From positions 1 through 55,028 of the forward strand of contig JAKVAY010000008.1 in assembly GCA_022447185.1 (NCBI GenBank): a stretch of 55,028 nucleotides of DNA, in the 5' to 3' direction. The position numbers and the translations under genes were made by a program. Source of the DNA: Fuerstiella sp. (GTDB taxonomy: Bacteria; Planctomycetota; Planctomycetia; Planctomycetales; Planctomycetaceae). Position 1 is the first letter of the stretch, and every line of letters starts with the position of its first letter. Below the pieces are notes generated by a model. It worked only from the letters and a program-made list of their open reading frames with translations, had not been told where the DNA came from and ran no database searches. Of the stretch, positions 47,067 to 55,028 are shown piece by piece.

Positions 47067-48140
47067 TTAAGCTGCATAGAAAGCTGTCTTATCACGGTCA
47101 AGTTCGATGCCATGACCAGGCCGATCGGGAGCGATCGCAAATCCTTCCTCGAAGCGAACGGGGTCCACTGCAATTTCATTCCAGATGACGTCGGAAAACT
47201 CCATGCAGAGGCATTCCGGCAGGCTCGCGGCAAGGTGGACTCCCAGTTCCAGTACCGTGTTACCCAGTGAAACCGGCACGCCGTAGTCGGCAGCCAGCCA
47301 CGCGGCCGCACGGGTGGTGCTCACGGAATCATGCACGTTGAGCACATCCACAGCGTTGTGTTCCAGTAGTCGACGTTTGCCGGAATATCCCAGATATTCA
47401 CCCGTGTTGATCCGAGTAAACGGCAACTCTGCACAGAGTGTGGAATATCCTGCGTAGTCATCGCGCGTAATCGGATCTTCTATCCAGAAAATGTCGTGCC
47501 CGGCATCGTGGTAGGAGTTCAGTCGAATGAGTGTTTCTTTGACGGTCCACGCTTCATTGGCATCAACCATGATACGAACATTGGCACCCATTACGTCCTT
47601 TACAATTGCCAGTCGCCGGAGATCCCATTCGACATCCGGGTGACCGACTTTGGTCTTCACGGCGTTTGTGAAGCCCAGTTGATGAAATCGTTCCAGTTTG
47701 CTTCTGAACTGCCGATCGTCAAGGTGAAAATCCAGAGTGCTGGCGTATGCCGGAACCCGGGGATCCTTACCGCCCAGAATTTTGTACAGGGGTTGATCCT
47801 GTTGTTTTGCGATCAGGTCCCACAACGCGGTTTCCACGGCGGTCGTCAGGTATCCACCTCCGACGTTTCCTCCCCGCGGTCGCGTCATTCGCTGAGCCAG
47901 GCCAAAGGGTTGGCTGTCCTTAAGACTCGGCCAGATGCCGTAGTCAAACTGTGTGTTGAGATCCGCGAGGGCTGCTGTTGGCATTCCCTGCTGAATCTGA
48001 AACCCAACTCCGGAATGGCCGGAGTCCGAGTGGAGTTCCACGACCGTCATCCAGTGATCCACAAATCGCACCTGAGAGTCGCCGATTGGTTCTCGCAGGG
48101 GTAAATGCAGCCGATGAAGTGTGTAATCAGTGATCATCAT
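47067..48140 (-). CDS. Mandelate racemase/muconate lactonising enzyme family protein
   Basis: A 357-residue enolase-superfamily enzyme. The three metal ligands are in MVDANEAW (Asp), WIEDP (Glu) and NTGEYLGY (Glu); a KxK base motif is in NAVKTKVGHP, and an N-terminal capping domain with LREPIGDSQVRFVDHW precedes the barrel. The family abstracts a proton alpha to a carboxylate; members are sugar-acid dehydratases, dipeptide epimerases or racemases. The final base cannot be assigned and the substrate is unknown. A sugar acid would fit the IlvD/Edd gene, but the two are not adjacent. Start at ATG 48140 (or 48137). Confidence 0.9.
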   Translation of the reverse strand: MMITDYTLHRLHLPLREPIGDSQVRFVDHWMTVVELHSDSGHSGVGFQIQQGMPTAALADLNTQFDYGIWPSLKDSQPFGLAQRMTRPRGGNVGGGYLTTAVETALWDLIAKQQDQPLYKILGGKDPRVPAYASTLDFHLDDRQFRSKLERFHQLGFTNAVKTKVGHPDVEWDLRRLAIVKDVMGANVRIMVDANEAWTVKETLIRLNSYHDAGHDIFWIEDPITRDDYAGYSTLCAELPFTRINTGEYLGYSGKRRLLEHNAVDVLNVHDSVSTTRAAAWLAADYGVPVSLGNTVLELGVHLAASLPECLCMEFSDVIWNEIAVDPVRFEEGFAIAPDRPGHGIELDRDKTAFYAA

Positions 48141-48284
48141 GGATTTCTTTGCACTGTAAAAGCTGTTCTGAGGCAAGTGGCAGCCGGAAACGTGACGATT
48201 GCGGTACGCACCGTTGAATGGTTCAGGACTGATGAACTCATTCCGCAGTGCGTCGCACCGGGAGTCGGGTGACGATGGAACTGT

Positions 48285-49736
48285 CTAAGAAGAAAAGAAT
48301 GCGACCAGTGTCTGGACGCCGAGTGCTGTCATTGTAATGCCTGCAGTGAGTGTGACCCCCCACAGGCCTCGATTCATTCTCAGTCGTGGCGGCAATCTCT
48401 TTGCGTCGGTCCACAGCATGGCAAGACACCACAATCCGCATAATGTTGCCCCACCAATCACCGCACCAAACGTCATTTTACCCAGAACGTTTCCGGCGAT
48501 CCCTTCGGGCAGCCAGATCATAATGATCCCGCCTCCGAAACAAAATGCGACGGTTCCGTTTTGCCACGCGCGCAGATGTCCGGACTGTGTCCACCGGGGC
48601 AGCAGTGCCTGCGCACTTTCCACAACGGTGTAGCGATAAATTTCAAATGCACCGTATAAAGTTCCGATGAAAGCCAGAAACACGCCGGCTCTGTACAGCC
48701 AGCGAAGATGTGGATGTACCTGAGTGAGAAACAATTCCTGCTGACTCAGCAGTATGTTGTCGTCGGGGATTTTGTGAGCAGAATGCAGCAGCAGGGCTCC
48801 CAGTCCGGCAAAGAGTAGTGTGACCAGAACCACGCTGGTAAACGACACCACGGTGTCCAGCAGCGCAGCGCGTGTCCAGGTTCTTGCCCAGGTGACCTGC
48901 TGATCGCTCAGAGTTTCCAGTTTTTCGCGAGGAGCCCCTTCGGTGCCGGAGAGTCCCCAGTTTTTTTTGCGGAGCATCCCCACGTATCCCAGATAGTCGT
49001 ATGTACCGCCGCCAACGGCACCCAGGTACAGTGCGACTTCCAGCCACGGGCTGCGGCCACGGAATCCCTCATATGTTTTTTCAACCCAGGGTTGGTAATC
49101 CGGAACGGATGGAACAAACAATCCGGAGAGGAATCCTGCAGTCGTTGGTTGGCACATGATGATGGAAATCACAGAACTGAGCACGATGATACCAATGACA
49201 AATGCTGACACGCGTTCCAGCGTTTGCTGGCTGGAGCTGAGTGCCAGTGCAAGACATGTTGTGAGAACGGCGGTGGCCCAAAAATTATTCCAGAACTCGA
49301 ATCCTCCGAACGGACCAACAGCGGTGTCACTGCTGGAAATACCGGTGAGTTCCCTTACATAACCGCCGAGGATCTCTGAAATTGCCGAAAACGCCAGTGG
49401 CATCACCATGACTGTGGGCAAAGCGATCAGCAGTGGAAACCATAACGGTGGACCGGGCAGTGATTTCCAGCTGACCATGGGATGTTCACCGGTCAGGGTA
49501 ATATGACGTGCTGCCACATAGACCTGGACTCCCTTGAACACTCCGGCAAGCAGAAAACACCACAACAACTGGTATCCAAACACGGCGCCACTGCGTGAAG
49601 CCACCACCAGTTCACCGCTGCCGATTGTGACAGACGCAATAATCAATCCGGGGCCGACAAATTTGAGAACGCTTCGGAAGTTAAGCGAACTGAGACGTTG
49701 TGGTGGTTCAGGGAATAAGTCATTCGTTTGTGTCAA
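48285..49736 (-). CDS. NRAMP-fold transporter lacking classical metal motifs
   Basis: A 483-residue membrane protein with about eleven hydrophobic segments of the NRAMP (MntH) fold. In TM1, aligned by GPGLIIASVTI and AVFGYQLLW, the metal-binding DPGN is GSGE at residues 39-42. In TM6, where NRAMP has MPH, the sequence is GAVGGGTYDYLGYVG. Both metal sites of known Mn/Fe carriers are thus replaced, so a different substrate or an uncoupled role is likely. The start is a TTG at 49736 with GGGGCGG upstream; no in-frame ATG lies near. It is divergent from the M81 gene, with 100 bases between them. Confidence 0.85.
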   Translation of the reverse strand: MTQTNDLFPEPPQRLSSLNFRSVLKFVGPGLIIASVTIGSGELVVASRSGAVFGYQLLWCFLLAGVFKGVQVYVAARHITLTGEHPMVSWKSLPGPPLWFPLLIALPTVMVMPLAFSAISEILGGYVRELTGISSSDTAVGPFGGFEFWNNFWATAVLTTCLALALSSSQQTLERVSAFVIGIIVLSSVISIIMCQPTTAGFLSGLFVPSVPDYQPWVEKTYEGFRGRSPWLEVALYLGAVGGGTYDYLGYVGMLRKKNWGLSGTEGAPREKLETLSDQQVTWARTWTRAALLDTVVSFTSVVLVTLLFAGLGALLLHSAHKIPDDNILLSQQELFLTQVHPHLRWLYRAGVFLAFIGTLYGAFEIYRYTVVESAQALLPRWTQSGHLRAWQNGTVAFCFGGGIIMIWLPEGIAGNVLGKMTFGAVIGGATLCGLWCLAMLWTDAKRLPPRLRMNRGLWGVTLTAGITMTALGVQTLVAFFSS

Positions 49737-49836
49737 GATGCCGCCCCAACGGAATACGCCTTCGATTTCATCCTGTATGATAACCCGTGCCGGTCCGGTT
49801 TTCGTCCGGTTTGAGCAAAGAGAAGTCGATTGGTCA

Positions 49837-51342
49837 ATGATGAATACAACTCACCGTATCGCTATAGGCGGGATTCTGACGGAGTGCAATCATCTGGGCG
49901 GTCTGCCCATCGAAATAGCCGTCTACGAAGATTCCGGGCTGTATCGTGATGATGAAGTTCTGCAGCTGACGTCCAGTGTCGTGGGTGGCATGCTGGCTGA
50001 ACTTTCCGAAGCAGGTGCTGAACCCGTGCCTCTGATTTATGCGTCGGCATGTGCCGCCGGTCCAATCACTCAGGAGTGCTACAGTCAGTTGCGCAGCGAA
50101 TGGTTCGAGCGACTCCTCGCTTCACTGCCTGTCGACGGAGTACTGCTGCCACTTCACGGGGCCGCCCTGGCCGAAGGTGTGGATGATCCGGAGGGCGACA
50201 TGATTGAGGCAGCCCGCGGGCTTGTTGGTCCCGATGTTCCCATCGTGGTTACCCTGGATCTGCACGCGCATGTGACGCAGCAAATGGTCCGTCATGCGGA
50301 CGCGTTGCTGGCCTGGGAAACCTATCCTCATCATGACCAGTTTTCCACGGGACAGCGGGCCGTGCGTCTGTTGCTGGACATACTTGCCGGCCGTTGTCGT
50401 CCGACAATGGCGATGGCGAAGGTACCTGTCCTCACCAGTGCCATTCACGGTTCGACACTGGATGACGATCCGTTTGCAGGTCTGATGCGATTCACAAAAT
50501 CGCTGGAGGGACGGGACGGTGTGCTCTCGACGAGCCTGTTCCTGCTGCATGCGTATATGGATTGTGAAAATATGGGCAGTGGCGGCCTGGTTATTACTGA
50601 TGCTGAGCCGAAACTGGCAGAGAGTCTGGCGACAGAGATTGCACAGCGATACTGGGAACGACGACATGATCTGGAACCGGAAACTGTGTCGCCAAAGGAT
50701 GCGATCGACGCCGGAATGAGTATTGATGGTGGCCCGGTGATTCTTGTTGAAACGGCAGATTGTTGTGGAGGCGGAGCAGCCGGGGACAGCATTGCAGCAT
50801 TGTCAGCGCTGGTGGACAGCGGCACGGATGAATTTTCTATTGTGCCGCTTGTTGACCCGGATGCGGCGGCGGTGTGCCACGCGTCAGGAACAGGGGCCAA
50901 AATCTCACTGGAACTCGGCCATAAACTCGATCCTCGCTGGGGAAATGCTCGCACATTCCATGGTGAAGTAGAAAGTCTGTTCGACGGCAGTTTTGTTTAC
51001 ACGGGAGGTCAGTGGGAAGGACATCAGGAGCATATGGGACCATCAGCTGTTTTTCGAATCGGAGCGGTTCGAGTCCTGTTGATGAGTCGGGCAACCTACG
51101 ACTGGGCCGATGAACAGGTTCGGGCAGCAGGTCTCGACCCGGTCGCCGCAAAATTCATTGTGGCAAAGAATCCAATGAATTATCGGGTGGCCTTTGGAGA
51201 CGTTGCGAGGGAGGTGATCATACTGGATACACCTGGTCCAACTCCTCCCACCTTGAAACACGTCCGATTCAAAAAATTCAAAGGACCTTATTTCCCGGCA
51301 GACGTCGAAATTCCAGGGCTTCAGCCGACAATTCTGCAATGA
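49837..51342 (+). CDS. M81 family (MlrC-type) metallopeptidase-like protein
   Basis: A 501-residue protein of the microcystinase C family (MlrC, peptidase M81). Markers: ESGILTE-like opening RIAIGGILTECNHLGG, the zinc-site segment VVTLDLHAHVTQQMVRHADALLAWETYPHHDQ, and the C-terminal domain with SRATYDWADEQ and AKFIVAKNPMNYRVAFGD. MlrC cleaves linear peptides from microcystin; most homologues act on unknown small peptides or amides. Start at tandem ATGs at 49837 and 49840; the frame is open upstream to 49534 across the divergent transporter gene, but those residues do not belong to the family. No signal peptide, so cytoplasmic. Confidence 0.9.
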   Translation: MMNTTHRIAIGGILTECNHLGGLPIEIAVYEDSGLYRDDEVLQLTSSVVGGMLAELSEAGAEPVPLIYASACAAGPITQECYSQLRSEWFERLLASLPVDGVLLPLHGAALAEGVDDPEGDMIEAARGLVGPDVPIVVTLDLHAHVTQQMVRHADALLAWETYPHHDQFSTGQRAVRLLLDILAGRCRPTMAMAKVPVLTSAIHGSTLDDDPFAGLMRFTKSLEGRDGVLSTSLFLLHAYMDCENMGSGGLVITDAEPKLAESLATEIAQRYWERRHDLEPETVSPKDAIDAGMSIDGGPVILVETADCCGGGAAGDSIAALSALVDSGTDEFSIVPLVDPDAAAVCHASGTGAKISLELGHKLDPRWGNARTFHGEVESLFDGSFVYTGGQWEGHQEHMGPSAVFRIGAVRVLLMSRATYDWADEQVRAAGLDPVAAKFIVAKNPMNYRVAFGDVAREVIILDTPGPTPPTLKHVRFKKFKGPYFPADVEIPGLQPTILQ

Positions 51343-51489
51343 TGCTGTTCCACCTGCAGTAGAAGGCCCAGGTACTTTCCGAATTGCGCTCCAGGCCTGC
51401 CATCGGGCTTAGGCGAGTCAGGACTTCCTGTCTGAGTTTCCCGAAATCATCTGATGATCGCCCTGTCCTGCGACACAGTTGGCAGACAA

Positions 51490-51525
51490 ATACAAAGTCG
51501 GTCACAGATACAAAGTGGGTTACAG
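51490..51525. repeat. 18-base tandem repeat at the end of the LRR-PQQ gene
   Basis: ATACAAAGTCGGTCACAG is followed at once by ATACAAAGTGGGTTACAG, two copies of an 18-base unit differing at two positions, with a trace of a third. It lies over the stop codon and 3' flank of the LRR-PQQ gene. Likely a slippage duplication. Confidence 0.5.
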
Positions 51526-54111
51526 AGGGATACGAAGATCGTAGACAAACAGGTGCTCGTGCTCTCGCAGATACAGACGTTTTCCGGCAATTGCCGGGTG
51601 CGCCCATCGCTCTCTGTCTGCTCCTGGAACTCGAAATGATCCTTTGAGCCTGTAACCGTCACGCGATGCATCGATGAGTGCCATGACACCGTCCTGGTAA
51701 CGAAAGTAAAGGTGTCCATCCGCATAGATGACGGAGGCTGAGCCTGTTCCAGGTCCACGAGTCTTCCAGAGAATTTTTCCTGTCGCGACATCGATACAGG
51801 TCGGCAGTCCGTTGTTGTTGCCGTGGCCACCGAAGATCGAGTCGCCAACAAGGACGAATCCACCGTGCTGATTTTGAAATCTGGCGGGCGAAAGCACATA
51901 TTGCTCGTTTACATCGATTCCGCCAGTCGTGTTTGGCAGTAGCCGGATGAGCGCACTTCCGGTGCCGGACCCGATTGAACTGAAGACAAGATCTTCCCGT
52001 ACCACCGGCGTCGAGATGGTGAAACCGTCGAGCCCGTCATATCCGCAGAGAAATGTCCCATCTGTCGCATCGATCATTGCCAGACCGTGGCCGATGGCAA
52101 CGATATAGATTCGCCGACCATCAATCTCAGTGACCAGTGGTGATGCGAAGGATGGTTCGTCCCGTGCGGAATCACCGAAGACAGGCAGTGGTTGCTCCCA
52201 GATCAAGTCCCCACTTTGCATGTCCAGTGCGACGATGCCTGCTTGCTTACCACCGGGTGTGCAAATCAGTCGTCTCCGATCGACGAGTGGTGTTTCTGCA
52301 AATCCTCGTCCCTGTGGTGGATTGCCGCCGAAATCGTCGACGTAATGGCGACTCCATACCTGATCGCCGGTTTTCGCCTCCAGACACCGGAGTGCGCCGT
52401 CGGGATCGAGCGCGAAGACCAGTCCGGAATCCACGATGGGGGTCGACATCGCGTTCCTGTCGGTCCTGCCGACGGAGCGTTTCCAGAGCAGACTCCCGTC
52501 GGTGACCGCAAGCGCGATCACGAAGACGTCGGACGCTTCGTCGTCGCTTATGGCGGTCTCCCTGCCAATCGTATAAATCGCTCCATCAGCAACGGCGACC
52601 GATGCCCATCCTCTTCCGACTGTCGAGACGCTCCACACGAGCGGCGGTCCATCGGGGCTCCACGAAGAGAGCAGTCCCGTTTCTTTTGATTGACCATTTC
52701 GATCAGGGCCACGCCAGTCGGGCCAGGATCCATCGAAGTCGATCGGTCCCGTATCACTGCGATGTGCCGCGACCGGTGAAGTCAGATTTTCACCATCTCG
52801 ACGCAGCGTCCGAAGCTTTGGCAGTGCCGTTTCCAGCTCACGGATGCCGGCTGCGGTGACTCGAGCTCCCACGACGCTCAGATACTCAAGTGTTTGGAGA
52901 CGAGAGATCGTTTTCAGACCCGCGTTTGTGACAACGGGCTTACTGAAGCCCGCGTGCGAATCGATCGAAAATTTTTCGAGCAGTGGCAGGTCGGCGATGT
53001 GGACGAGCCCTGAGTCGGTCACATTGGTAAGACTGAGATCGAGCTCTCTCAGTTCGGTGAGTGCAGCGAGGTGAACAAGTGCGTCGTCGTCGATCGCGGT
53101 CGCGAAGAGATCGAGCACCTTCAGTCGTTTGAGTGGAGCGATGTTTTGGAGGACTGTGCCACCGAAACGATTTCGGAATCCGGTCTGGCGGAGACTTAAC
53201 GCGTGCAGTCCGGTTAGTTTCGGGAGATGCACGAGACCGTCACCGGTGAGCGAGCCACAGAATTCCAGACTGAGCGCTGCGAGTTGATCGAGCAAGCAGA
53301 TTGTCGCCAAACCGTTGTTGTTGAGCTCTGTATTCGAGACATCCAGAAGCCGGAGATTGTGGAGGACTCGCAAATGGTCAAGTCCGGTTCCGGTGACTGG
53401 GGTACCCTCAAGAGCGATCGCTCGAAGCTCTTTGAGGGGCGTGAGTGCGGCGAGTCCATCGTCAGAGATCTGAGCGTCGGTGATATGCAGTTCCTGCAGC
53501 GACCGCAGTCTGCCGACGGGACCGAGCCACGTGTCTGTGATCTGTCGGCCTTTGAGAATCAGTGTTTGCAGTTGATCAAGTCGTTCAAGGTGCGCGAGTC
53601 CACTTGCGGAGACGCGAGTGAAACCGAGGTTGATCGTGCGCAGATGCTGAAGTCGACTGACATGCTTCAGTCCCTCATCGTCGATGGCGGTTCCCGACAG
53701 ATCGAGGAACTCCAGTTCCGGAAGCTGATGGAGGGATTCCAGTGCTGCAGAGTCAATTGGCGTGTTTGTGAGGACGAGGCCCCGGAGCCGGGGAACTTCG
53801 TTAAAACTGTTCCGGATTCCTGCAGCAAAATGCCCGTTCCGTCCAACATGATGTGCGTCGAGAATGATGACTTGACCACCTCCGGGCTCCTGCATCAGTT
53901 GCTCAGCTGCGATTCGTGAGAGACTGCGCCACCGGGCGGTTACCTGTTCCGCCCGCATGTCAGTGAACTCTGCCATGCGGACAACATCCGGGCCGCGACC
54001 TTCTCCAGAAGCATAAGTGCAGTCCGACAAGGTGACTAGAAACATCATGACGAACAGTGCGTACGAACCAGCTCGCTGGTTCGTACTTGTTAAATCAGAA
54101 GTCAACTGCAC
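51520..54111 (-). CDS. Secreted leucine-rich-repeat and PQQ-propeller fusion protein
   Basis: An 863-residue exported protein. After a signal peptide (SYALFVMMFLVTLSDCTYA), residues about 85-445 hold some fourteen leucine-rich repeats of the type LxxLxxLxLSxTxIDDxGL, as in RELDLSLTNVTDSGLVHIA. Near residue 463 a PQQ-binding-like beta-propeller begins at WPDWRGPDRNGQSKETG and runs to the end with FVIALAVTDGSLLWKRSVG, ALDMQSGDLIWEQPL and CIDVATGKILWKTRG, as in PQQ/BamB-type repeats. The propeller half matches the outer-membrane-protein-like PQQ proteins abundant in planctomycetes. The combination suggests a surface binding protein; no catalytic residues are recognised. A perfect hairpin lies in the signal-peptide codons. 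Confidence 0.9.
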   Translation of the reverse strand: MQLTSDLTSTNQRAGSYALFVMMFLVTLSDCTYASGEGRGPDVVRMAEFTDMRAEQVTARWRSLSRIAAEQLMQEPGGGQVIILDAHHVGRNGHFAAGIRNSFNEVPRLRGLVLTNTPIDSAALESLHQLPELEFLDLSGTAIDDEGLKHVSRLQHLRTINLGFTRVSASGLAHLERLDQLQTLILKGRQITDTWLGPVGRLRSLQELHITDAQISDDGLAALTPLKELRAIALEGTPVTGTGLDHLRVLHNLRLLDVSNTELNNNGLATICLLDQLAALSLEFCGSLTGDGLVHLPKLTGLHALSLRQTGFRNRFGGTVLQNIAPLKRLKVLDLFATAIDDDALVHLAALTELRELDLSLTNVTDSGLVHIADLPLLEKFSIDSHAGFSKPVVTNAGLKTISRLQTLEYLSVVGARVTAAGIRELETALPKLRTLRRDGENLTSPVAAHRSDTGPIDFDGSWPDWRGPDRNGQSKETGLLSSWSPDGPPLVWSVSTVGRGWASVAVADGAIYTIGRETAISDDEASDVFVIALAVTDGSLLWKRSVGRTDRNAMSTPIVDSGLVFALDPDGALRCLEAKTGDQVWSRHYVDDFGGNPPQGRGFAETPLVDRRRLICTPGGKQAGIVALDMQSGDLIWEQPLPVFGDSARDEPSFASPLVTEIDGRRIYIVAIGHGLAMIDATDGTFLCGYDGLDGFTISTPVVREDLVFSSIGSGTGSALIRLLPNTTGGIDVNEQYVLSPARFQNQHGGFVLVGDSIFGGHGNNNGLPTCIDVATGKILWKTRGPGTGSASVIYADGHLYFRYQDGVMALIDASRDGYRLKGSFRVPGADRERWAHPAIAGKRLYLREHEHLFVYDLRIPL
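54061..54086. repeat. Perfect 11-bp hairpin in the 5' coding end of the LRR-PQQ gene
   Basis: GTACGAACCAG (54061-54071), loop CTCG, CTGGTTCGTAC (54076-54086): a perfect 11-bp stem over codons 9-17 of the LRR-PQQ gene as started at 54111. It lies upstream of an alternative start at 54048, so if translation starts there the hairpin is in the leader. Confidence 0.6.
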
Positions 54112-54144
54112 GAGATCTCCCTGTTTGAATTCTGCGAGCTGAGC

Positions 54145-55028
54145 TTAGTCTTCCGAAAGTCGAAAGCTCTGATAGGGTGTTTCCGATGCCGGTCCGTCAC
54201 TGGCCCACATCGTACGTGATGTCAGATCGAGCACGATTGAGGCGAGTGTCTGAATCCGTGTAGGCGAATCCGGCTGGGAAAGGTCCACAAGCTGACAAAT
54301 TGAATGTGTTGACGAGCTGCGGTCGGCAAGCCACCCCTGGACCATTTCCGGTGTGACGGCATTCGGGTTCTTTGTGAGTTCAGCCCAGCGCTCACCTCGC
54401 ACCAGACTGTTTTCGAACTCAGTGGGTTCGTCGACTTCGCGGCAGTGGTTGGTGTGCCAGTAGACTTCGTTGTGAGCCAGGTCACGGCGTGCGACCTTAT
54501 GCGGGGCATATTCAAAATTAGCGGCGTCTCCTGATGAGTCAGCAAGGAGACAATTGACGGTTGCTCGTGGTGCGAAGTTTTCCAAAACCCGACAGGCTGC
54601 AGACAGTGTCTGTGCCTGCAGAGCGACTCGTCCCAATGCAACGAACAACTGGTCTCCCACGCTGGTCTTTTCCTCGCAGTTCAACCCGGCGGCCACCACT
54701 CCGATTCCGTGTTCGTTAAAACCATACTTACCCGGTTGTCCGCATTCCGTAATCATAATGTGGTCGGGGAGATCGTCGCAGTGTGCTTTGACGATTGCCC
54801 GGAAGTCCATGACCTCGGGGCGCCAGTCCCAGCTTTGCCCAAGCAAACAGTGACCGGTTGCTGAATGTTCGGGGCCCACGTAAACATTGGAGCATTCTCC
54901 CAGCGCGTACTCTTCAAACGTGATTTCGTAACGGGCTGAGATCGAAAAAATATCCTCGAGTGTTTGTCCGGAACCCGCGGCAATGCCTTCATATTCTGTG
55001 ATCAGCTCTTTACTGAGCCGCGATGTTG
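54145..55028 (-). CDS. C45-type acyltransferase/peptidase, partial
   Basis: The frame is open to the window edge, so the N-terminus is missing. The visible 294 residues match peptidase family C45 (acyl-CoA:6-aminopenicillanic acid acyltransferase-like, Ntn hydrolases), with the region EYALGECSNVYVGPEHSATGHCLLGQSWDW; the Cys of ECSNVY is the candidate nucleophile exposed after self-cleavage. It continues with ITECGQPGKYGFNEHGIGV and the late DRSSSTHSICQLVDLS and LDLTSRTMWASDG blocks. Members cleave or transfer acyl groups on amides; substrates are often unknown. It sits 33 bases from the LRR-PQQ gene on the same strand. Confidence 0.8.
   Translation of the reverse strand, partial: TSRLSKELITEYEGIAAGSGQTLEDIFSISARYEITFEEYALGECSNVYVGPEHSATGHCLLGQSWDWRPEVMDFRAIVKAHCDDLPDHIMITECGQPGKYGFNEHGIGVVAAGLNCEEKTSVGDQLFVALGRVALQAQTLSAACRVLENFAPRATVNCLLADSSGDAANFEYAPHKVARRDLAHNEVYWHTNHCREVDEPTEFENSLVRGERWAELTKNPNAVTPEMVQGWLADRSSSTHSICQLVDLSQPDSPTRIQTLASIVLDLTSRTMWASDGPASETPYQSFRLSED

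Noticed and set aside
51278..51607. Minus frame of 109 codons at the M81/LRR-PQQ junction
   Set aside because: Overlaps the ends of both real genes in other frames and contains the tandem repeat; no support as a gene.

Overview
The window reads as a chromosomal segment of a planctomycete (Planctomycetia). This rests on established family distributions: DUF1080 and DUF1501 secreted proteins, a Tat-exported DUF1501 protein, leucine-rich-repeat plus PQQ-propeller fusions, neutral-ceramidase-like and MlrC-type proteins, and many single housekeeping genes with wide gaps and frequent strand switches. No rRNA, tRNA, CRISPR array, transposase or phage gene was recognised. The left and right edges each cut a gene.

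Region 1 (1-9 kb) is mixed: the 3' end of a glycoside-hydrolase-10-like gene, ribosomal protein L28, a DUF1080 secreted protein, a clearly broken gamma-glutamyltransferase gene, a membrane C39-like protein, a large secreted protein of unknown function, an SDR oxidoreductase and a cysteine-rich lipoprotein. Region 2 (9-28 kb) is mostly housekeeping: PP2C phosphatase, PIG-L deacetylase, OmpA lipoprotein, gatC-gatA, typA, moaC with a polyprenyl synthase, queA, a COG2509-type flavoprotein, xylA, then rpmF-plsX-fabD. Region 3 (28-42 kb) is central metabolism: gltA, dapB, dtd, hemA with an overlapping CcsA/HemX-like gene, an IlvD/Edd dehydratase, and the three-gene pyruvate dehydrogenase set aceE-aceF-lpd on the minus strand. 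Region 4 (42-55 kb) is a run of secreted or catabolic genes: Asp-box sialidase-like protein, ceramidase-like protein, DUF1501 protein, enolase-superfamily enzyme, NRAMP-fold transporter with altered metal motifs, M81 protease, LRR-PQQ protein and a C45-type acyltransferase.

Functional links are mainly local. gatC-gatA serve indirect aminoacylation; rpmF-plsX-fabD link ribosome and fatty acid synthesis; aceE-aceF-lpd feed acetyl-CoA to gltA, which lies about 9 kb from the nearest of them; hemA and its overlapping membrane partner serve tetrapyrrole or haem work. The right-hand genes suggest scavenging of glycans, acylated compounds and peptides, although their substrates cannot be read from sequence.

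The most notable oddities are the eroded gamma-glutamyltransferase (two in-frame TGA codons and loss of the catalytic core), a 14-cysteine lipoprotein domain, an NRAMP-like protein lacking both classical metal motifs, a perfect 11-bp hairpin inside the signal-peptide codons of the LRR-PQQ gene, a palindrome overlapping a predicted promoter of the OmpA lipoprotein gene, and a tandem repeat in the divergent region next to moaC. I did not find a convincing new multi-gene system; the right-hand catabolic run is the best candidate.
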